From NCBI RefSeq assembly GCF_004360145.1, contig NZ_SAIT01000019.1:1-64000 (forward strand): DNA of 64,000 nt, written 5' to 3'. The position numbers and the translations under genes were made by a program. Position 1 is the first letter of the stretch. The number at the start of each line of letters is the position of its first letter. The notes under the pieces were generated by a model. The model was not told where the DNA came from, searched no databases, and was given only the letters and a program-made list of their open reading frames with translations. Origin of the DNA: Aliiroseovarius marinus (lineage in GTDB: Bacteria > Pseudomonadota > Alphaproteobacteria > Rhodobacterales > Rhodobacteraceae). This document shows, piece by piece, positions 8,162 to 18,277 of the stretch.

Positions 8162-9778
8162 ATGCGACCCATGTTGGATACGAACACAAACCGCCCCGAA
8201 TTGCCGCCCGAGATTGCGCGCCGTCGCACCTTTGCGATCATCAGCCACCCGGACGCCGGCAAGACGACCCTGACCGAGAAATTCCTTCTGTATGGTGGCG
8301 CCATTCAGATGGCCGGACAGGTGCGCGCCAAGGGCGAGGCACGTCGCACGCGATCCGACTTCATGAAGATGGAACAGGACCGGGGCATCTCGGTTTCGGC
8401 TTCGGCCATGTCGTTTGATTTCGGCAAGTATCGCTTCAATCTGGTCGACACGCCCGGCCACTCGGACTTCTCGGAAGACACCTATCGCACGCTGACCGCA
8501 GTGGACGCCGCCGTCATGGTGATCGACGGGGCGAAAGGTGTGGAAAGCCAGACGCAGAAACTGTTCGAGGTCTGCCGCCTGCGCGATCTTCCGATCCTGA
8601 CCTTCTGTAACAAGATGGACCGGGAAAGCCGCGACACGTTTGATATCATTGATGAAATTCAAGAAAACCTCGCCATCGACGTGACGCCCGCCAGCTGGCC
8701 GATCGGGATGGGGCGTGATTTCATGGGGTGCTATGACCTGCTGAATGATCGTCTGGAACTGATGGACCGCGCCGACCGGAACGTCGTCGCCGAAACCATC
8801 GAGATCAACGGTCTGGACGATCCCAAACTGGCCGAGCATGTGCCCGAACACCTGCTTGAAAAGTTTCTGGAAGAGGTCGAGATGGCGAAAGAGCTTCTGC
8901 CCACGCTCGACCCCAAATCCGTGCTGGAAGGCCACATGACGCCGATCTGGTTCGGCTCGGCCATCAACTCGTTCGGCGTGCAAGAGCTGATGCAGGGCAT
9001 CGCGAATTACGGCCCGGAACCGCAGCCGCAACAGGCCGATCCCCGCGCCATCGCGCCCGAGGAAAAGAAGGTCGCCGGTTTCGTCTTCAAGGTTCAGGCC
9101 AACATGGACCCGAAACACCGCGACCGGGTGGCGTTCATGCGTCTGGCCTCGGGCCACTTTAAGCGCGGTATGAAACTGACCCATGTGCGTTCGAAAAAAC
9201 CGATGGCGGTGTCGAACCCGGTTCTGTTTCTCGCCTCGGACCGTGAGTTGGCGGAAGAGGCTTGGGCGGGCGACATCATCGGTATTCCGAACCACGGCCA
9301 GCTGCGCATCGGCGACACGCTGACCGAGGGCGAGATGATCCGCGCCACAGGCATTCCGTCCTTTGCGCCGGAACTGCTTCAGGGTGTCCGCGCGGGCGAC
9401 CCGATGAAAGCCAAGCACCTTGAGAAAGCGCTGATGCAGTTTGCTGAAGAAGGCGCTGCAAAGGTGTTCAAACCGAACATCGGTTCCGGCTTCATCGTCG
9501 GCGTCGTCGGCGCGCTGCAGTTCGAAGTCCTCGCCAGTCGGATCGAGCTGGAATACGGCCTGCCCGTGCGCTTTGAACAGTCGCAATTCACCTCGGCCCG
9601 CTGGATCCTTGGCGACAAGGACGAGGTCGAAAAGTTGGTGAATGCCAACAAGCAGCACATCGCGCACGACAATGACGGAGATCCGGTGTTTTTGACGCGT
9701 CTTCAATGGGATATCGACCGTGTTGAACGCGACTATCCGCACCTGAGACTGTCAGCCACCAAGGAAATGATGGTCTGA
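8162..9778 (+). CDS. prfC: Peptide chain release factor 3
   Basis: A ~538-residue translational GTPase that recycles RF1/RF2 from the ribosome after termination. GTP-binding motifs are G1 SHPDAGKTT (about residue 28), switch I with RGISVSASAM, G3 DTPGHSDF, and G4 NKMD. The size and domain order (G domain, domain II, C-terminal RF3 domain) match bacterial RF3, and the G domain carries RF3-type rather than EF-G-type residues. An alternative start three codons later (8171, MLDTNTNRPELPP) is about equally likely; neither ATG has a clear ribosome site. The next gene begins 3 bp after the stop. Confidence 0.96.
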   Translation: MRPMLDTNTNRPELPPEIARRRTFAIISHPDAGKTTLTEKFLLYGGAIQMAGQVRAKGEARRTRSDFMKMEQDRGISVSASAMSFDFGKYRFNLVDTPGHSDFSEDTYRTLTAVDAAVMVIDGAKGVESQTQKLFEVCRLRDLPILTFCNKMDRESRDTFDIIDEIQENLAIDVTPASWPIGMGRDFMGCYDLLNDRLELMDRADRNVVAETIEINGLDDPKLAEHVPEHLLEKFLEEVEMAKELLPTLDPKSVLEGHMTPIWFGSAINSFGVQELMQGIANYGPEPQPQQADPRAIAPEEKKVAGFVFKVQANMDPKHRDRVAFMRLASGHFKRGMKLTHVRSKKPMAVSNPVLFLASDRELAEEAWAGDIIGIPNHGQLRIGDTLTEGEMIRATGIPSFAPELLQGVRAGDPMKAKHLEKALMQFAEEGAAKVFKPNIGSGFIVGVVGALQFEVLASRIELEYGLPVRFEQSQFTSARWILGDKDEVEKLVNANKQHIAHDNDGDPVFLTRLQWDIDRVERDYPHLRLSATKEMMV

Positions 9779-9781
9779 TCC

Positions 9782-10405
9782 ATGTGCCCGCCACGCACCT
9801 CGCCCCTGCAAAACCGTGTTTTGCCAACGGGCGAGGTTGTGGCGGATCCCGCACGTGGAATGTTCACCGGAAATCGCGGCATTCTGCCCTTTACCGAGGG
9901 GCGGCTTGGCACCTCCCGCTGGAAACATCAGCATTGGATCATTTGCGATCTGACCCACCCCAAAGGCCGCTATCACGGGCCCATGCCGGCGCGGGCATGG
10001 ACGCCTCTGTTCTTTCTGGATGAGGCCGTCGGCCTTGCCGCTGGCCATCGCCCCTGCGCCTATTGTCGCCCCGATGCTTATCGTCGTTTCAAAGCCGCAT
10101 GGGCCACGGCGCATGGCCCGATGGGACACCAAGACATGGATCGCTTGCTGCACACCTCCCGCGTGACCCGCAATCGTCAGCAAGTTCGGCACAGTGCCGA
10201 ATGCTCGGTTCTACCAGACGGAACATTCATTCTGCACGACAATCAACCTCACCTGCTGATCGGGAATGTCGCACGCCGTTTTACGCTGAAAGGATACGAT
10301 GCCCCGACGGATCGCCCAACTGCGATAGTCGAGGTCCTGACCCCGGCCCCAACCGTCGCGACTCTTCGCGCCGGGTATCAACCTGAACTGCATCCAAGCG
10401 CGTGA
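9782..10405 (+). CDS. Conserved hypothetical protein with CxxC motif
   Basis: A 207-residue protein of no family I can name. It starts 3 bp after the prfC stop, which suggests co-transcription. There is no signal peptide or membrane segment, so it is cytosolic. Notable segments are FFLDEAVGLAAGHRPCAYCRPDAYRRF (Cys92 and Cys95, with His and Arg around them, possibly a metal site) and a C-terminal half rich in Asp/His/Pro. The central Trp/His-rich stretch (SRWKHQHWIICD) also looks functional. Codon use is like its neighbours. No function is proposed. Confidence 0.7.
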   Translation: MCPPRTSPLQNRVLPTGEVVADPARGMFTGNRGILPFTEGRLGTSRWKHQHWIICDLTHPKGRYHGPMPARAWTPLFFLDEAVGLAAGHRPCAYCRPDAYRRFKAAWATAHGPMGHQDMDRLLHTSRVTRNRQQVRHSAECSVLPDGTFILHDNQPHLLIGNVARRFTLKGYDAPTDRPTAIVEVLTPAPTVATLRAGYQPELHPSA

Positions 10406-10582
10406 TCCGTGCAACAGCGGCACGTTTTCGGCCACAATTCACGCAAACTGCCCCATGTCATTGACCCTAGCGCCTTTTTTCTTTAGGCACTTCTTCATCA
10501 GAGAGGGACGCGAAAGCGCACGCCATCCGGGCCTCCCTCGTTCAGCCGCACGGGCGCAGGATGTCCGTGATACAGGACATAC

Positions 10583-12001
10583 ATGACCAAATTTTCTGAC
10601 TTGAAACTCAGCCCCAAGGTGCTGAAAGCTATTGACGAAGCGGGCTATGAAAGCCCGACCCCCATTCAGGCAGGCGCAATCCCCCCTGCCCTCGAAGGCC
10701 GCGATGTGCTGGGCATTGCCCAGACCGGCACCGGCAAGACAGCCTCGTTCACACTGCCGATGATTTCGGCCTTGGCCCGTGGCCGCGCCCGCGCACGGAT
10801 GCCGCGCTCGCTGGTACTTTGCCCGACGCGCGAGCTTGCTGCGCAGGTTGCCGAAAACTTCGACGTGTACGCCAAACACGTGAAACTGACCAAAGCCCTT
10901 CTGATCGGCGGTGTCAGCTTCAAAGAACAGGATCAGCTGATCGACCGTGGCGTTGACGTTCTGATCGCTACCCCCGGCCGCCTTCTGGACCATTTCGAAC
11001 GCGGCAAGCTCTTGCTGACCGGCGTGCAGATCATGGTTGTGGACGAAGCCGACCGGATGCTGGACATGGGCTTTATCCCTGACATCGAACGCATCTTTGG
11101 CCTGACCCCGTTCACGCGCCAGACGCTTTTCTTCTCGGCCACGATGGCACCGGAAATTGAGCGGATCACCAATACCTTCCTGTCGAATCCCGAACGGATC
11201 GAGGTTGCCCGTCAGGCCACCACATCCGAGACGATCACGCAGGAACTGTGCATGTTCAAGGCCTCGCGCCGCGACCGTGCCTCGTCTGAGAAGCGCAAGC
11301 TGCTGCGCGCGCTGATCGACCGCGAGGGCGAAAAATGCACCAACGCGATCATCTTCTGCAACCGCAAGACCGATGTGGATATCTGCGCGAAATCGCTGAA
11401 GAAATACGGCTATAACGCGGCGCCCATTCACGGCGATCTGGACCAATCCAAGCGCATGGAAGTTCTGGACGGGTTCCGCGCTGGTACGCTTCAATTCCTC
11501 TGCGCCTCGGACGTGGCCGCACGCGGGTTGGACATTCCGAATGTCAGCCACGTGTTCAACTATGATGTACCCGGGCATGCGGAAGACTATGTTCACCGCA
11601 TCGGTCGTACCGGGCGTGCCGGACGTGAAGGCAAAGCCATCATGATCTGCGAGCCGCGTGACGAAAAGAATCTGGATGCCGTTGAGCGTCTAATCGAAAA
11701 AGAAGTGCCGCGCGTCGACAGTCCGCTGAAAGACGAAAAGCCCAAGCGTAGCCGTGCGAAAGCGGACGAAGAGAAGGCCGAAAAGCCTGCCCGTCAGCGC
11801 AAGAGCGCCAAGCCGAAGGACGAGGTGGTCGAGGCCGCCCCCACTGAGCAGTCGAAGCCCGAAGCCAAGCCCGAGCGCAACGATCGCAACAAATCGCGTG
11901 GCCGTGGTAACAATCGCGGTGGCGGCAACAAGGTCGTTGGCATGGGCGATCACCTGCCCGAGTTCATCGCCAAAAGCTTTGAAGAGCGCCGCGCAGGATA
12001 A
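10583..12001 (+). CDS. DEAD-box ATP-dependent RNA helicase (RhlE-like)
   Basis: A 472-residue RNA helicase that unwinds short duplexes in ribosome assembly or mRNA turnover. The Q motif is at about residues 19-40 (ESPTPIQAGAIP). Motif I is AQTGTGKT, motif II DEAD, motif III SAT, and motif VI HRIGRTGRAGREG. After about residue 375 comes a low-complexity Lys/Glu/Ala then Arg/Gly/Asn-rich tail, typical of RhlE/CsdA-type proteins and probably RNA-binding. The 177-bp upstream gap shows no clear cold-shock element. It converges with RNase J; both enzymes act on RNA and share one terminator. The RhlE subgroup is likely but not proven. Confidence 0.93.
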   Translation: MTKFSDLKLSPKVLKAIDEAGYESPTPIQAGAIPPALEGRDVLGIAQTGTGKTASFTLPMISALARGRARARMPRSLVLCPTRELAAQVAENFDVYAKHVKLTKALLIGGVSFKEQDQLIDRGVDVLIATPGRLLDHFERGKLLLTGVQIMVVDEADRMLDMGFIPDIERIFGLTPFTRQTLFFSATMAPEIERITNTFLSNPERIEVARQATTSETITQELCMFKASRRDRASSEKRKLLRALIDREGEKCTNAIIFCNRKTDVDICAKSLKKYGYNAAPIHGDLDQSKRMEVLDGFRAGTLQFLCASDVAARGLDIPNVSHVFNYDVPGHAEDYVHRIGRTGRAGREGKAIMICEPRDEKNLDAVERLIEKEVPRVDSPLKDEKPKRSRAKADEEKAEKPARQRKSAKPKDEVVEAAPTEQSKPEAKPERNDRNKSRGRGNNRGGGNKVVGMGDHLPEFIAKSFEERRAG

Positions 12002-12025
12002 TCCCTGCCCCGCCCTACGCACAAA

Positions 12026-12059
12026 AAAAACGCGACGCCTGATCGGGCGTCGCGTTTTT
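12026..12059. terminator. Bidirectional intrinsic terminator between helicase and rnj
   Basis: CGCGACGCC (12031-12039) pairs with GGCGTCGCG (12046-12054) around a 6-nt loop. An A-run (12023-12030) flanks one side and a T-run (12055-12059) the other, so it works as a hairpin plus U-tract on both strands. It ends the helicase transcript (plus) and the nuo-birA-coaX-rnj transcript (minus). Confidence 0.92.
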
Positions 12060-12080
12060 GTTTCAGCGCGTGCGCGTGGA

Positions 12081-13742
12081 TCACTCCAAGCGGCTGACCA
12101 CAACCGTGACTTCCGGCTTGCGCCCGATCTCGTCATTGGTGGATTTGCGCGCGATGCGTTTCAGTTCATCCGCCAGTTTGTCTTCGTCGCGCAGCGTCTT
12201 GTTCGCGGCGCGCATCAGGAACTGGCCCAAATCTTCTTCAAGCACATCGACCAGCGGCGCGTTAGAATGGCCGACCTCGGGCAGGCCCATCAGCTCGACC
12301 CACGGTTCGCCCAGCGGCTCATCGCCGTCCAGAATGACGTTGACGATCACATGGCCGTTCAGCGCGAGACGAATTCGGTCGCGGACGATCCCGTCCAGCG
12401 CACCGATCAGGATGTCTCCGTCCAGATAAATACGATCCGTTTCAACATGTTCCACCACATGCGGCACGTCCCCGGTCAGGTCACAAACGGCACCATTCAC
12501 GACAACCATCGAAGGCCGCCCGCCCTTCTCGGCCAGTTTGGCATGTTCGCGCAGATGGCGGTGTTCGCCGTGCATCGGGATGACCATTTCGGGGTTGATG
12601 ATCTCGTGCACACGTTGCAGATCGGGGCAGTTCGCGTGGCCCGAAACGTGATAGCGGTCGTTCTCGGCAACCAGTTCCACACCCATTTCCGAGAACGCAT
12701 TCATGATGCGGATCACACCGCGCTCGTTGCCCGGAATGGTCTTGGAGGAAAACAGGAACATGTCCCCTTCCGCCATCGACAGGCCCATATATTTGCCCCG
12801 CGCCAGTTGGGCCGAGGCCGCGCGGCGCTCGCCTTGCGATCCGGTCACGATCAGCATCAGGTTTTCCCGCGGGATGTCGCGCGCGTCTTCCGGCGTCACA
12901 GTGGTCGGGAAGTCGTCCAGCACGCCGGTTTCGATCCCGGCTTGGATCATCCGGCGCATAGCGCGGCCCAACAGGCAGATCGAGCGCCCAGCAGCCTTGC
13001 CAGCGTCAGCCAGTTGCTTCACACGTGCCACGTTCGACGCAAAGGTGGTTGCCACGACCATATGCGGCGCGTCTTTCAGCAATTCGATCAGCTCAGGACC
13101 GACCTCGGCCTCGGACCTGCCCGGCGCAGGCGAGAATACGTTGGTTGAATCGCAGACCAGTGCCTTCACGCCCGGTTTTGCCACCTCGCGCCACAGATCC
13201 TCGTCAAACGCATCGCCCAGAACTGGGGTTTCATCCAACTTGAAGTCGCCCGTGTGCACGATGCGACCTGCGGGCGTGTCGATGATCAGACCTGCGCTTT
13301 CGGGGATCGAGTGGCTGAGCGGCAGATAGCTGACCTTGAACGGTCCGGCCTCGATCACCTGCGGATATACGCCTGCGGTCACGACGACCTCGGGCACCTG
13401 CCCGGCTTCCTCCAGCTTGCGCTGCGCATGGTAGCGGGTGAAGGGGCGTGCGTGGATCGGCGCCTTCAGTTTCGAATAGAGCCGTCCCACCGCGCCCACG
13501 TGATCTTCGTGCGCGTGGGTGATGAAAATGGCTTCCAGCCGGTCGACGTTTTCCACCAGCCAAGAGATGTCCGGCATAATCAGGTTTACGCCCGGTGTCG
13601 TATCCATATCCGGGAAGGTCACGCCCAGATCCACAAGGATCAAACGTTCCTTGCCGGGCTTGCCATAGCCATAGACATAGGCGTTCATGCCGATCTCGCC
13701 GGCGCCCCCTAGCGGGAGGTAAATCAGACGGTCAGCGCTCAT
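12081..13742 (-). CDS. rnj: Ribonuclease J
   Basis: A 553-residue metallo-beta-lactamase/beta-CASP ribonuclease for mRNA decay and rRNA maturation. The metal site HAHEDHVGA is at about residues 75-83. Further metal and beta-CASP motifs are HTGDFKLDE, CDSTNVF (about residue 188), and the distal GHANCPDLQ and PMHGEHRHL. The C-terminal RNase J domain is present. Its start overlaps coaX by ATGA, so translation is coupled. It is the last gene of the long nuo transcript, the order seen in several alphaproteobacterial genomes. Confidence 0.95.
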   Translation of the reverse strand: MSADRLIYLPLGGAGEIGMNAYVYGYGKPGKERLILVDLGVTFPDMDTTPGVNLIMPDISWLVENVDRLEAIFITHAHEDHVGAVGRLYSKLKAPIHARPFTRYHAQRKLEEAGQVPEVVVTAGVYPQVIEAGPFKVSYLPLSHSIPESAGLIIDTPAGRIVHTGDFKLDETPVLGDAFDEDLWREVAKPGVKALVCDSTNVFSPAPGRSEAEVGPELIELLKDAPHMVVATTFASNVARVKQLADAGKAAGRSICLLGRAMRRMIQAGIETGVLDDFPTTVTPEDARDIPRENLMLIVTGSQGERRAASAQLARGKYMGLSMAEGDMFLFSSKTIPGNERGVIRIMNAFSEMGVELVAENDRYHVSGHANCPDLQRVHEIINPEMVIPMHGEHRHLREHAKLAEKGGRPSMVVVNGAVCDLTGDVPHVVEHVETDRIYLDGDILIGALDGIVRDRIRLALNGHVIVNVILDGDEPLGEPWVELMGLPEVGHSNAPLVDVLEEDLGQFLMRAANKTLRDEDKLADELKRIARKSTNDEIGRKPEVTVVVSRLE

Positions 13743-14518
13743 ATGTTGCCCTGTTCCTTATTGTAATCATAGATGCGCACAAGCCCGTGCATGGTCAGAT
13801 CTTCATCGATCTCGTCGTATAGATGCGCGCCTTGTTCAAAGAGCGGCGCGAGCCCTCCGGTTCCGATGACCTTCATGGGAAGGCCGTATTCGTCTTTCAC
13901 TTTTTGCACCAGCCCTTGCACAAGGCCCACATAGCCCCAGAAGATGCCGGACTGAATGCAGCCCACGGTGTTGGTGCCAATCACCTTGTCGGGTTGGGTC
14001 ACATCCACATGAGGCAGCGCGGCGGCGCCTTGGTGCAGGGCTTCCAGCGACAGGTTCACGCCGGGGGCGATCACGCCGCCGATATAGGCCCCATCATGGG
14101 CCACCACGTCGATATTCGTCGCAGTCCCGAAATCGACAACCATGCAGTCGCCGCCATAGCGTTCAAACCCAGCCACAGCGTTGGCCAGACGGTCGGGACC
14201 GGGCGTCGTGCCCTGATCCACGCGCGGGGCGACGGGCAGCAGGCAGTCAGGTTTGCCCACAACCAGCGGACGCAAGCCAAAGAAACGATCTGCGAAAACG
14301 CGCAAGTTCCACACAACGCGCGGCACGGTCGAGCTGATCACCACACCCGTAATCTGGGGATCAATCTTGTAGTGATTGATCAGCGTCGAGAACCACGTGA
14401 AATACGCATCCGCGGTCCGCGAATGGTGGGTCGATGTTCTGAGCGTGCACAGAAATTTTTCGCCATCCCAGATCGAGAAAACGGTGTTCGTGTTGCCGCA
14501 GTCAATGGCCAGAAGCAT
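13739..14518 (-). CDS. coaX: Type III pantothenate kinase
   Basis: A 259-residue enzyme for the first step of coenzyme A synthesis (pantothenate + ATP to 4'-phosphopantothenate). ASKHA-fold signatures are the N-terminal phosphate loop AIDCGNTNTVF, the central GPDRLANAVA (pantothenate-binding region), and DFGTATNID with the second phosphate loop. Length and start match CoaX. It lies between birA and rnj, 11 bp after birA and overlapping rnj by 4 bp. Confidence 0.95.
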   Translation of the reverse strand: MLLAIDCGNTNTVFSIWDGEKFLCTLRTSTHHSRTADAYFTWFSTLINHYKIDPQITGVVISSTVPRVVWNLRVFADRFFGLRPLVVGKPDCLLPVAPRVDQGTTPGPDRLANAVAGFERYGGDCMVVDFGTATNIDVVAHDGAYIGGVIAPGVNLSLEALHQGAAALPHVDVTQPDKVIGTNTVGCIQSGIFWGYVGLVQGLVQKVKDEYGLPMKVIGTGGLAPLFEQGAHLYDEIDEDLTMHGLVRIYDYNKEQGNI

Positions 14519-14529
14519 GGGCCACTCCT

Positions 14530-15297
14530 TCAGAAAAATATCTCGGCCGCGGGGATGACCTCGCGGGATCTTGCTGTTGATAGGACAAGGTTGCCCTGCG
14601 CGTCCACTGTTTCAAATCGTCCCACGTATTCGTCGCGGGTGGTGCGGGCGGTAATGACCTCGCCCAGACGGGCTGCGCGGGCCAACCAAGCCTCGCGGAT
14701 GGGCTCGAACCCGTAAGTGGTGAACTGGGTCTCGTAATGCTGATAGGCCGGCGCCAAGAAGCCCAGAAACTCTTCTGGGGTGAGCTGTACGCCCGTTTCG
14801 CCTGCCAGACTGACCGGGGCTACGGCGGTAGCTTCGACCTGCTGGGTCTGCGGGGCGTCGATCAGGTTGACGCCGATCCCGATGGCGATGTGGCTGACCT
14901 GACCGCCAGCAAGACCCGCGCTTTCCAACAGGATGCCAGCCACCTTGCCGCCATTCAAAAGCACGTCATTGGGCCATTTCAACGACAGCCCGCTGGTGCG
15001 CCCGGTGGCCGTGGCGAAGGCATCGTAAAGCGCCAAAGACGCAACGAAGCTGCGCAGCGCAACCTGATCCGGGGTTTCATTCGGGCGCATGACCAGCGTG
15101 GCCGAGAAGTGACCACGTGGCGCGGCCCACGGCCTGCCCCGGCGCCCGCGCCCGGCTGTTTGCTCATGCGCAAGCACCCATGTGGGGCCCAAAAGGCCCG
15201 GCGCAATACGCCGGGCCTCTTCATTGGTGCTGTCCACACTGGCCAGAACGCGTTTCTCAACACTTTCAGGCCATTTGGGCAGGGCTTTATTTGACAA
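14530..15297 (-). CDS. birA: Biotin--[acetyl-CoA-carboxylase] ligase (monofunctional BirA)
   Basis: A 255-residue biotin protein ligase that charges the biotin carrier proteins, including the MccA subunit encoded elsewhere in this window. Catalytic motifs are GRGRRGRPW (biotinyl-AMP loop, about residues 49-57) and [19 protein letters not shown] (about 103-121). There is no N-terminal winged helix, so it is the enzyme-only form and not a transcriptional repressor. The first 11 bp overlap the end of nuoN, which couples it to the complex I operon. Confidence 0.94.
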   Translation of the reverse strand: MSNKALPKWPESVEKRVLASVDSTNEEARRIAPGLLGPTWVLAHEQTAGRGRRGRPWAAPRGHFSATLVMRPNETPDQVALRSFVASLALYDAFATATGRTSGLSLKWPNDVLLNGGKVAGILLESAGLAGGQVSHIAIGIGVNLIDAPQTQQVEATAVAPVSLAGETGVQLTPEEFLGFLAPAYQHYETQFTTYGFEPIREAWLARAARLGEVITARTTRDEYVGRFETVDAQGNLVLSTARSREVIPAAEIFF

Positions 15298-16723
15298 GGG
15301 CTTCAGCAGCCGCAGCAGCGGCGCCTTCGATGCCGAAGAAGTTTACGACACCCAACAGGATGATCGCAGCCGATCCCATTAGAGCCGCCCAAGCCGCGGG
15401 AGACATGTTCAGCTCGACGCCCTCTCCTTCTTCACCGAAATACATGAAGTACACGATGCGCAGGTAGTAGAAGGCACCGATCACCGAGGCGATCACACCC
15501 GCCACGGCCAGCCACGCCATTCCGGCCTGAACGGCGGCGATCAGCACACCGTATTTGGCGAAGAAGCCAAGCATCGGCGGCACACCCGCCAGCGAGAACA
15601 GAAGGATCAGCATCGCCAGCCCCTTCAGCTTGTCGTTCACGGCAAACTGGTTCAGCGCTGAGATGTCAGTGACGGGGCGGCCATCCCGTTCCATCGACAT
15701 GATGAAGGCGAAGGTGCCGATGTTCATGGTCAAGTAAACGGCCATGTACAGAAGCATCGCCTGCACACCATATGCACTGCCTGCGGCCAGACCCAGCAGG
15801 GCAAAGCCCATATGGGCGATCGACGAGAACGCCATCAGACGTTTGATGTTGGTTTGACCAATCGCGGCCACAGCGCCCAGGAACATGGACAGGACAGCCA
15901 GCAGCGCGATGATCTGCTGCCAGTCGCCAACGGCCTGACCGAAGGCGTCGAACAGCACACGGGCGAACAGGCCCATTGCGGCCAGTTTCGGTGCGGTGGC
16001 GAAGAAGGCTGTGACCGGGGTCGGTGCGCCCTCGTACACGTCCGGGGTCCACATGTGGAACGGCACGGCCGAGACTTTGAAGGCCAGACCGGCGGTCACA
16101 AACACCAGACCGATAAGAAGGCCAAGGCCAACCTGACCGTGGTTTGCAGCCTCGATAATGCCCGAGAACAGCGTGGTACCCGAATAGCCATAGACCAGCG
16201 ACGAACCATAGAGCAGCAGACCCGAGGACAAGGCGCCCAGCACGAAGTATTTCAGACCGGCTTCGGTCGACTTCACGCTATCACGGTTCAGCGACGCCAC
16301 AACGTAAAGCGACAGCGACTGCAGTTCGAGGCCCATATAGAGCGTCATCAGATCGCCAGCCGAAACCATGACCATCATGCCAACTGTGGCGAGCGTCACA
16401 AGGATCGGGTACTCGAACTTCAAAAGACCCCGGCGCGACATGGTTGCCTCGCCCATGACCAGAACTGCAGCGGCGGCCAGAAGGATCGCAACCTTGGCGA
16501 AGCGCGAATACGCGTCGTCCAGGAACATGCCGCCAAAGGCCGCTGTGTTGCCGTCTCCGCCCGCGACCATCAGGGCCACAAGCACCATGACACCGCCAGT
16601 GATCCAAGTGATCGGCTTGGCCAGCCCGTCCTTCGACGTATAGACCGCGCCCAGAAGCGCCACCATCGCATAGACCGCAAGGATCAGCTCAGGCAGAACC
16701 GTTTGAATATCAACAGAGCTCAT
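15287..16723 (-). CDS. nuoN: NADH-quinone oxidoreductase subunit N
   Basis: A 478-residue polytopic membrane subunit (about 14 helices) of the antiporter-like arm of complex I. It shows the proton-channel signature: a conserved Glu in the membrane helix near [16 protein letters not shown] (about residues 127-142), a Lys in the discontinuous helix region, and [23 protein letters not shown]. Length is standard. It is the last nuo gene and overlaps birA by 11 bp. Confidence 0.96.
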   Translation of the reverse strand: MSSVDIQTVLPELILAVYAMVALLGAVYTSKDGLAKPITWITGGVMVLVALMVAGGDGNTAAFGGMFLDDAYSRFAKVAILLAAAAVLVMGEATMSRRGLLKFEYPILVTLATVGMMVMVSAGDLMTLYMGLELQSLSLYVVASLNRDSVKSTEAGLKYFVLGALSSGLLLYGSSLVYGYSGTTLFSGIIEAANHGQVGLGLLIGLVFVTAGLAFKVSAVPFHMWTPDVYEGAPTPVTAFFATAPKLAAMGLFARVLFDAFGQAVGDWQQIIALLAVLSMFLGAVAAIGQTNIKRLMAFSSIAHMGFALLGLAAGSAYGVQAMLLYMAVYLTMNIGTFAFIMSMERDGRPVTDISALNQFAVNDKLKGLAMLILLFSLAGVPPMLGFFAKYGVLIAAVQAGMAWLAVAGVIASVIGAFYYLRIVYFMYFGEEGEGVELNMSPAAWAALMGSAAIILLGVVNFFGIEGAAAAAAEALVK

Positions 16724-16735
16724 CTTTCGCTCTCC

Positions 16736-18277
16736 TTAATGCGCTGCGGCCTGAGCCATCTCTGCATCAGCAGGGATAGCGGCGTGGAAGTTGGTCAGAA
16801 GTGCCTCGACCGAGGGGCCAATGATGTCCGTGACCAGCGAGGGGTAGACACCCAGAAGCAGGGTCATGAAGACGAGCGGTGCGAAGATCGCTTTCTCGCG
16901 GCTGTTCATCTCGGTGATCGACTTCAGGCTTTCCTTGATCAGGTCACCAAAGACGACGCGGCGATAGAGGTACAGCGCATACGCGGCCGAGAAGATCACG
17001 CCCGAGGTAGCAACCAGAGCCACCCAGGTGTTGGCTTTGAACATGCCGACCAGCGTCAGGAATTCACCGACGAAGCCCGAGGTGCCCGGCAGACCCACAT
17101 TTGCCATGGTGAAGAACATGAAGATCAGCGCGTAAGCCGGCATGCGGTTCACAAGGCCTCCGTACGCGTCGATCTCGCGGGTGTGCATGCGGTCATAGAT
17201 GACGCCCACACACAGGAAGAGCGCGCCCGAGATAAAGCCGTGGCTGATCATCTGGAAGATCGCCCCGTCCAGACCTTGCTGGTTCAGCGCGAAGATACCG
17301 GCGGTCACATAGCCCATGTGGGCGACCGACGAATACGCAATCAGCTTTTTCATGTCTTCCTGCACCAGTGCCACCAGCGAGGTATAGACAATCGCAATCG
17401 CCGACATCCACAGGACGAAGCAGGCCATGGTGTCTGCGCCGATGGGGAACATCGGCAAGCTGAAACGCAGGAAGCCATAGCCGCCCATTTTCAGAAGGAT
17501 CGCAGCCAGAACAACCGAACCGGCGGTAGGCGCCTGAACGTGTGCATCCGGCAACCAGGTGTGGACAGGCCACATCGGCATTTTCACCGCGAAGCTTGCG
17601 AAGAAGGCGAGGAACAGAAGCGTCTGCGCGCCACCTACGATCTGAATTCCCAGCAGGCTGAAGTCTTCTGAACCAAAGCTGTGGTTCATCAGCGTCGGGA
17701 TATCCGTCGTGCCCGCATCGACGAACATATAGATCATCGCGACCAGCATCAGGACCGAGCCCAAGAAGGTGTAGAGGAAGAACTTGAAGGACGCATAGAT
17801 GCGGTCCTTGCCGCCCCAGATCCCGATGATCAGGAACATCGGGATCAGGCCTGCTTCGAAGAACAGGTAGAATAGCACCAGATCCAACGCCATGAAGACA
17901 CCCAGCATCAGGGTCTCAAGCAGCAGGAAGGCAATCATGTATTCCTTCACGCGCGCGGTCACGCCCCAGCTGGCCCAGATGGTCAGCGGCATCATGAAGG
18001 TGGTGAGCATCACAAACAGGACCGAGATCCCGTCGACGCCCATTTTGTACTTCAGCCCCATGATCCACTCGCCCTCTTCCACAAACTGGAAGCCGGTGTC
18101 GGCGGGATCAAACCCGACAAGCACCAGAAGCGAGAAAAGGAAAGTTGCAACCGTCGCTGCCAGCGCAAGATATTTCGCGTTACGCCCGGCCGCTTCGTCA
18201 TCGCCGCGCAAGAACAGCGCGAGGATCACCGCCGCGACCAGCGGCAGGAAGGTGATGATGGAAAGCAGGTTGTTCAT
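16736..18277 (-). CDS. nuoM: NADH-quinone oxidoreductase subunit M
   Basis: A 513-residue antiporter-like membrane subunit of complex I that pumps one proton. The key Glu is in [13 protein letters not shown] (about residues 137-149). Channel Lys residues lie around [23 protein letters not shown] (about 231-253). Length is typical. The start overlaps the nuoL stop by one base (TAATG), so the two are translationally coupled. Confidence 0.96.
   Translation of the reverse strand: MNNLLSIITFLPLVAAVILALFLRGDDEAAGRNAKYLALAATVATFLFSLLVLVGFDPADTGFQFVEEGEWIMGLKYKMGVDGISVLFVMLTTFMMPLTIWASWGVTARVKEYMIAFLLLETLMLGVFMALDLVLFYLFFEAGLIPMFLIIGIWGGKDRIYASFKFFLYTFLGSVLMLVAMIYMFVDAGTTDIPTLMNHSFGSEDFSLLGIQIVGGAQTLLFLAFFASFAVKMPMWPVHTWLPDAHVQAPTAGSVVLAAILLKMGGYGFLRFSLPMFPIGADTMACFVLWMSAIAIVYTSLVALVQEDMKKLIAYSSVAHMGYVTAGIFALNQQGLDGAIFQMISHGFISGALFLCVGVIYDRMHTREIDAYGGLVNRMPAYALIFMFFTMANVGLPGTSGFVGEFLTLVGMFKANTWVALVATSGVIFSAAYALYLYRRVVFGDLIKESLKSITEMNSREKAIFAPLVFMTLLLGVYPSLVTDIIGPSVEALLTNFHAAIPADAEMAQAAAH

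Noticed and set aside
7961-9742. 593-codon minus-strand frame antisense to prfC
   Set aside because: prfC has all GTPase motifs; the antisense product has none.
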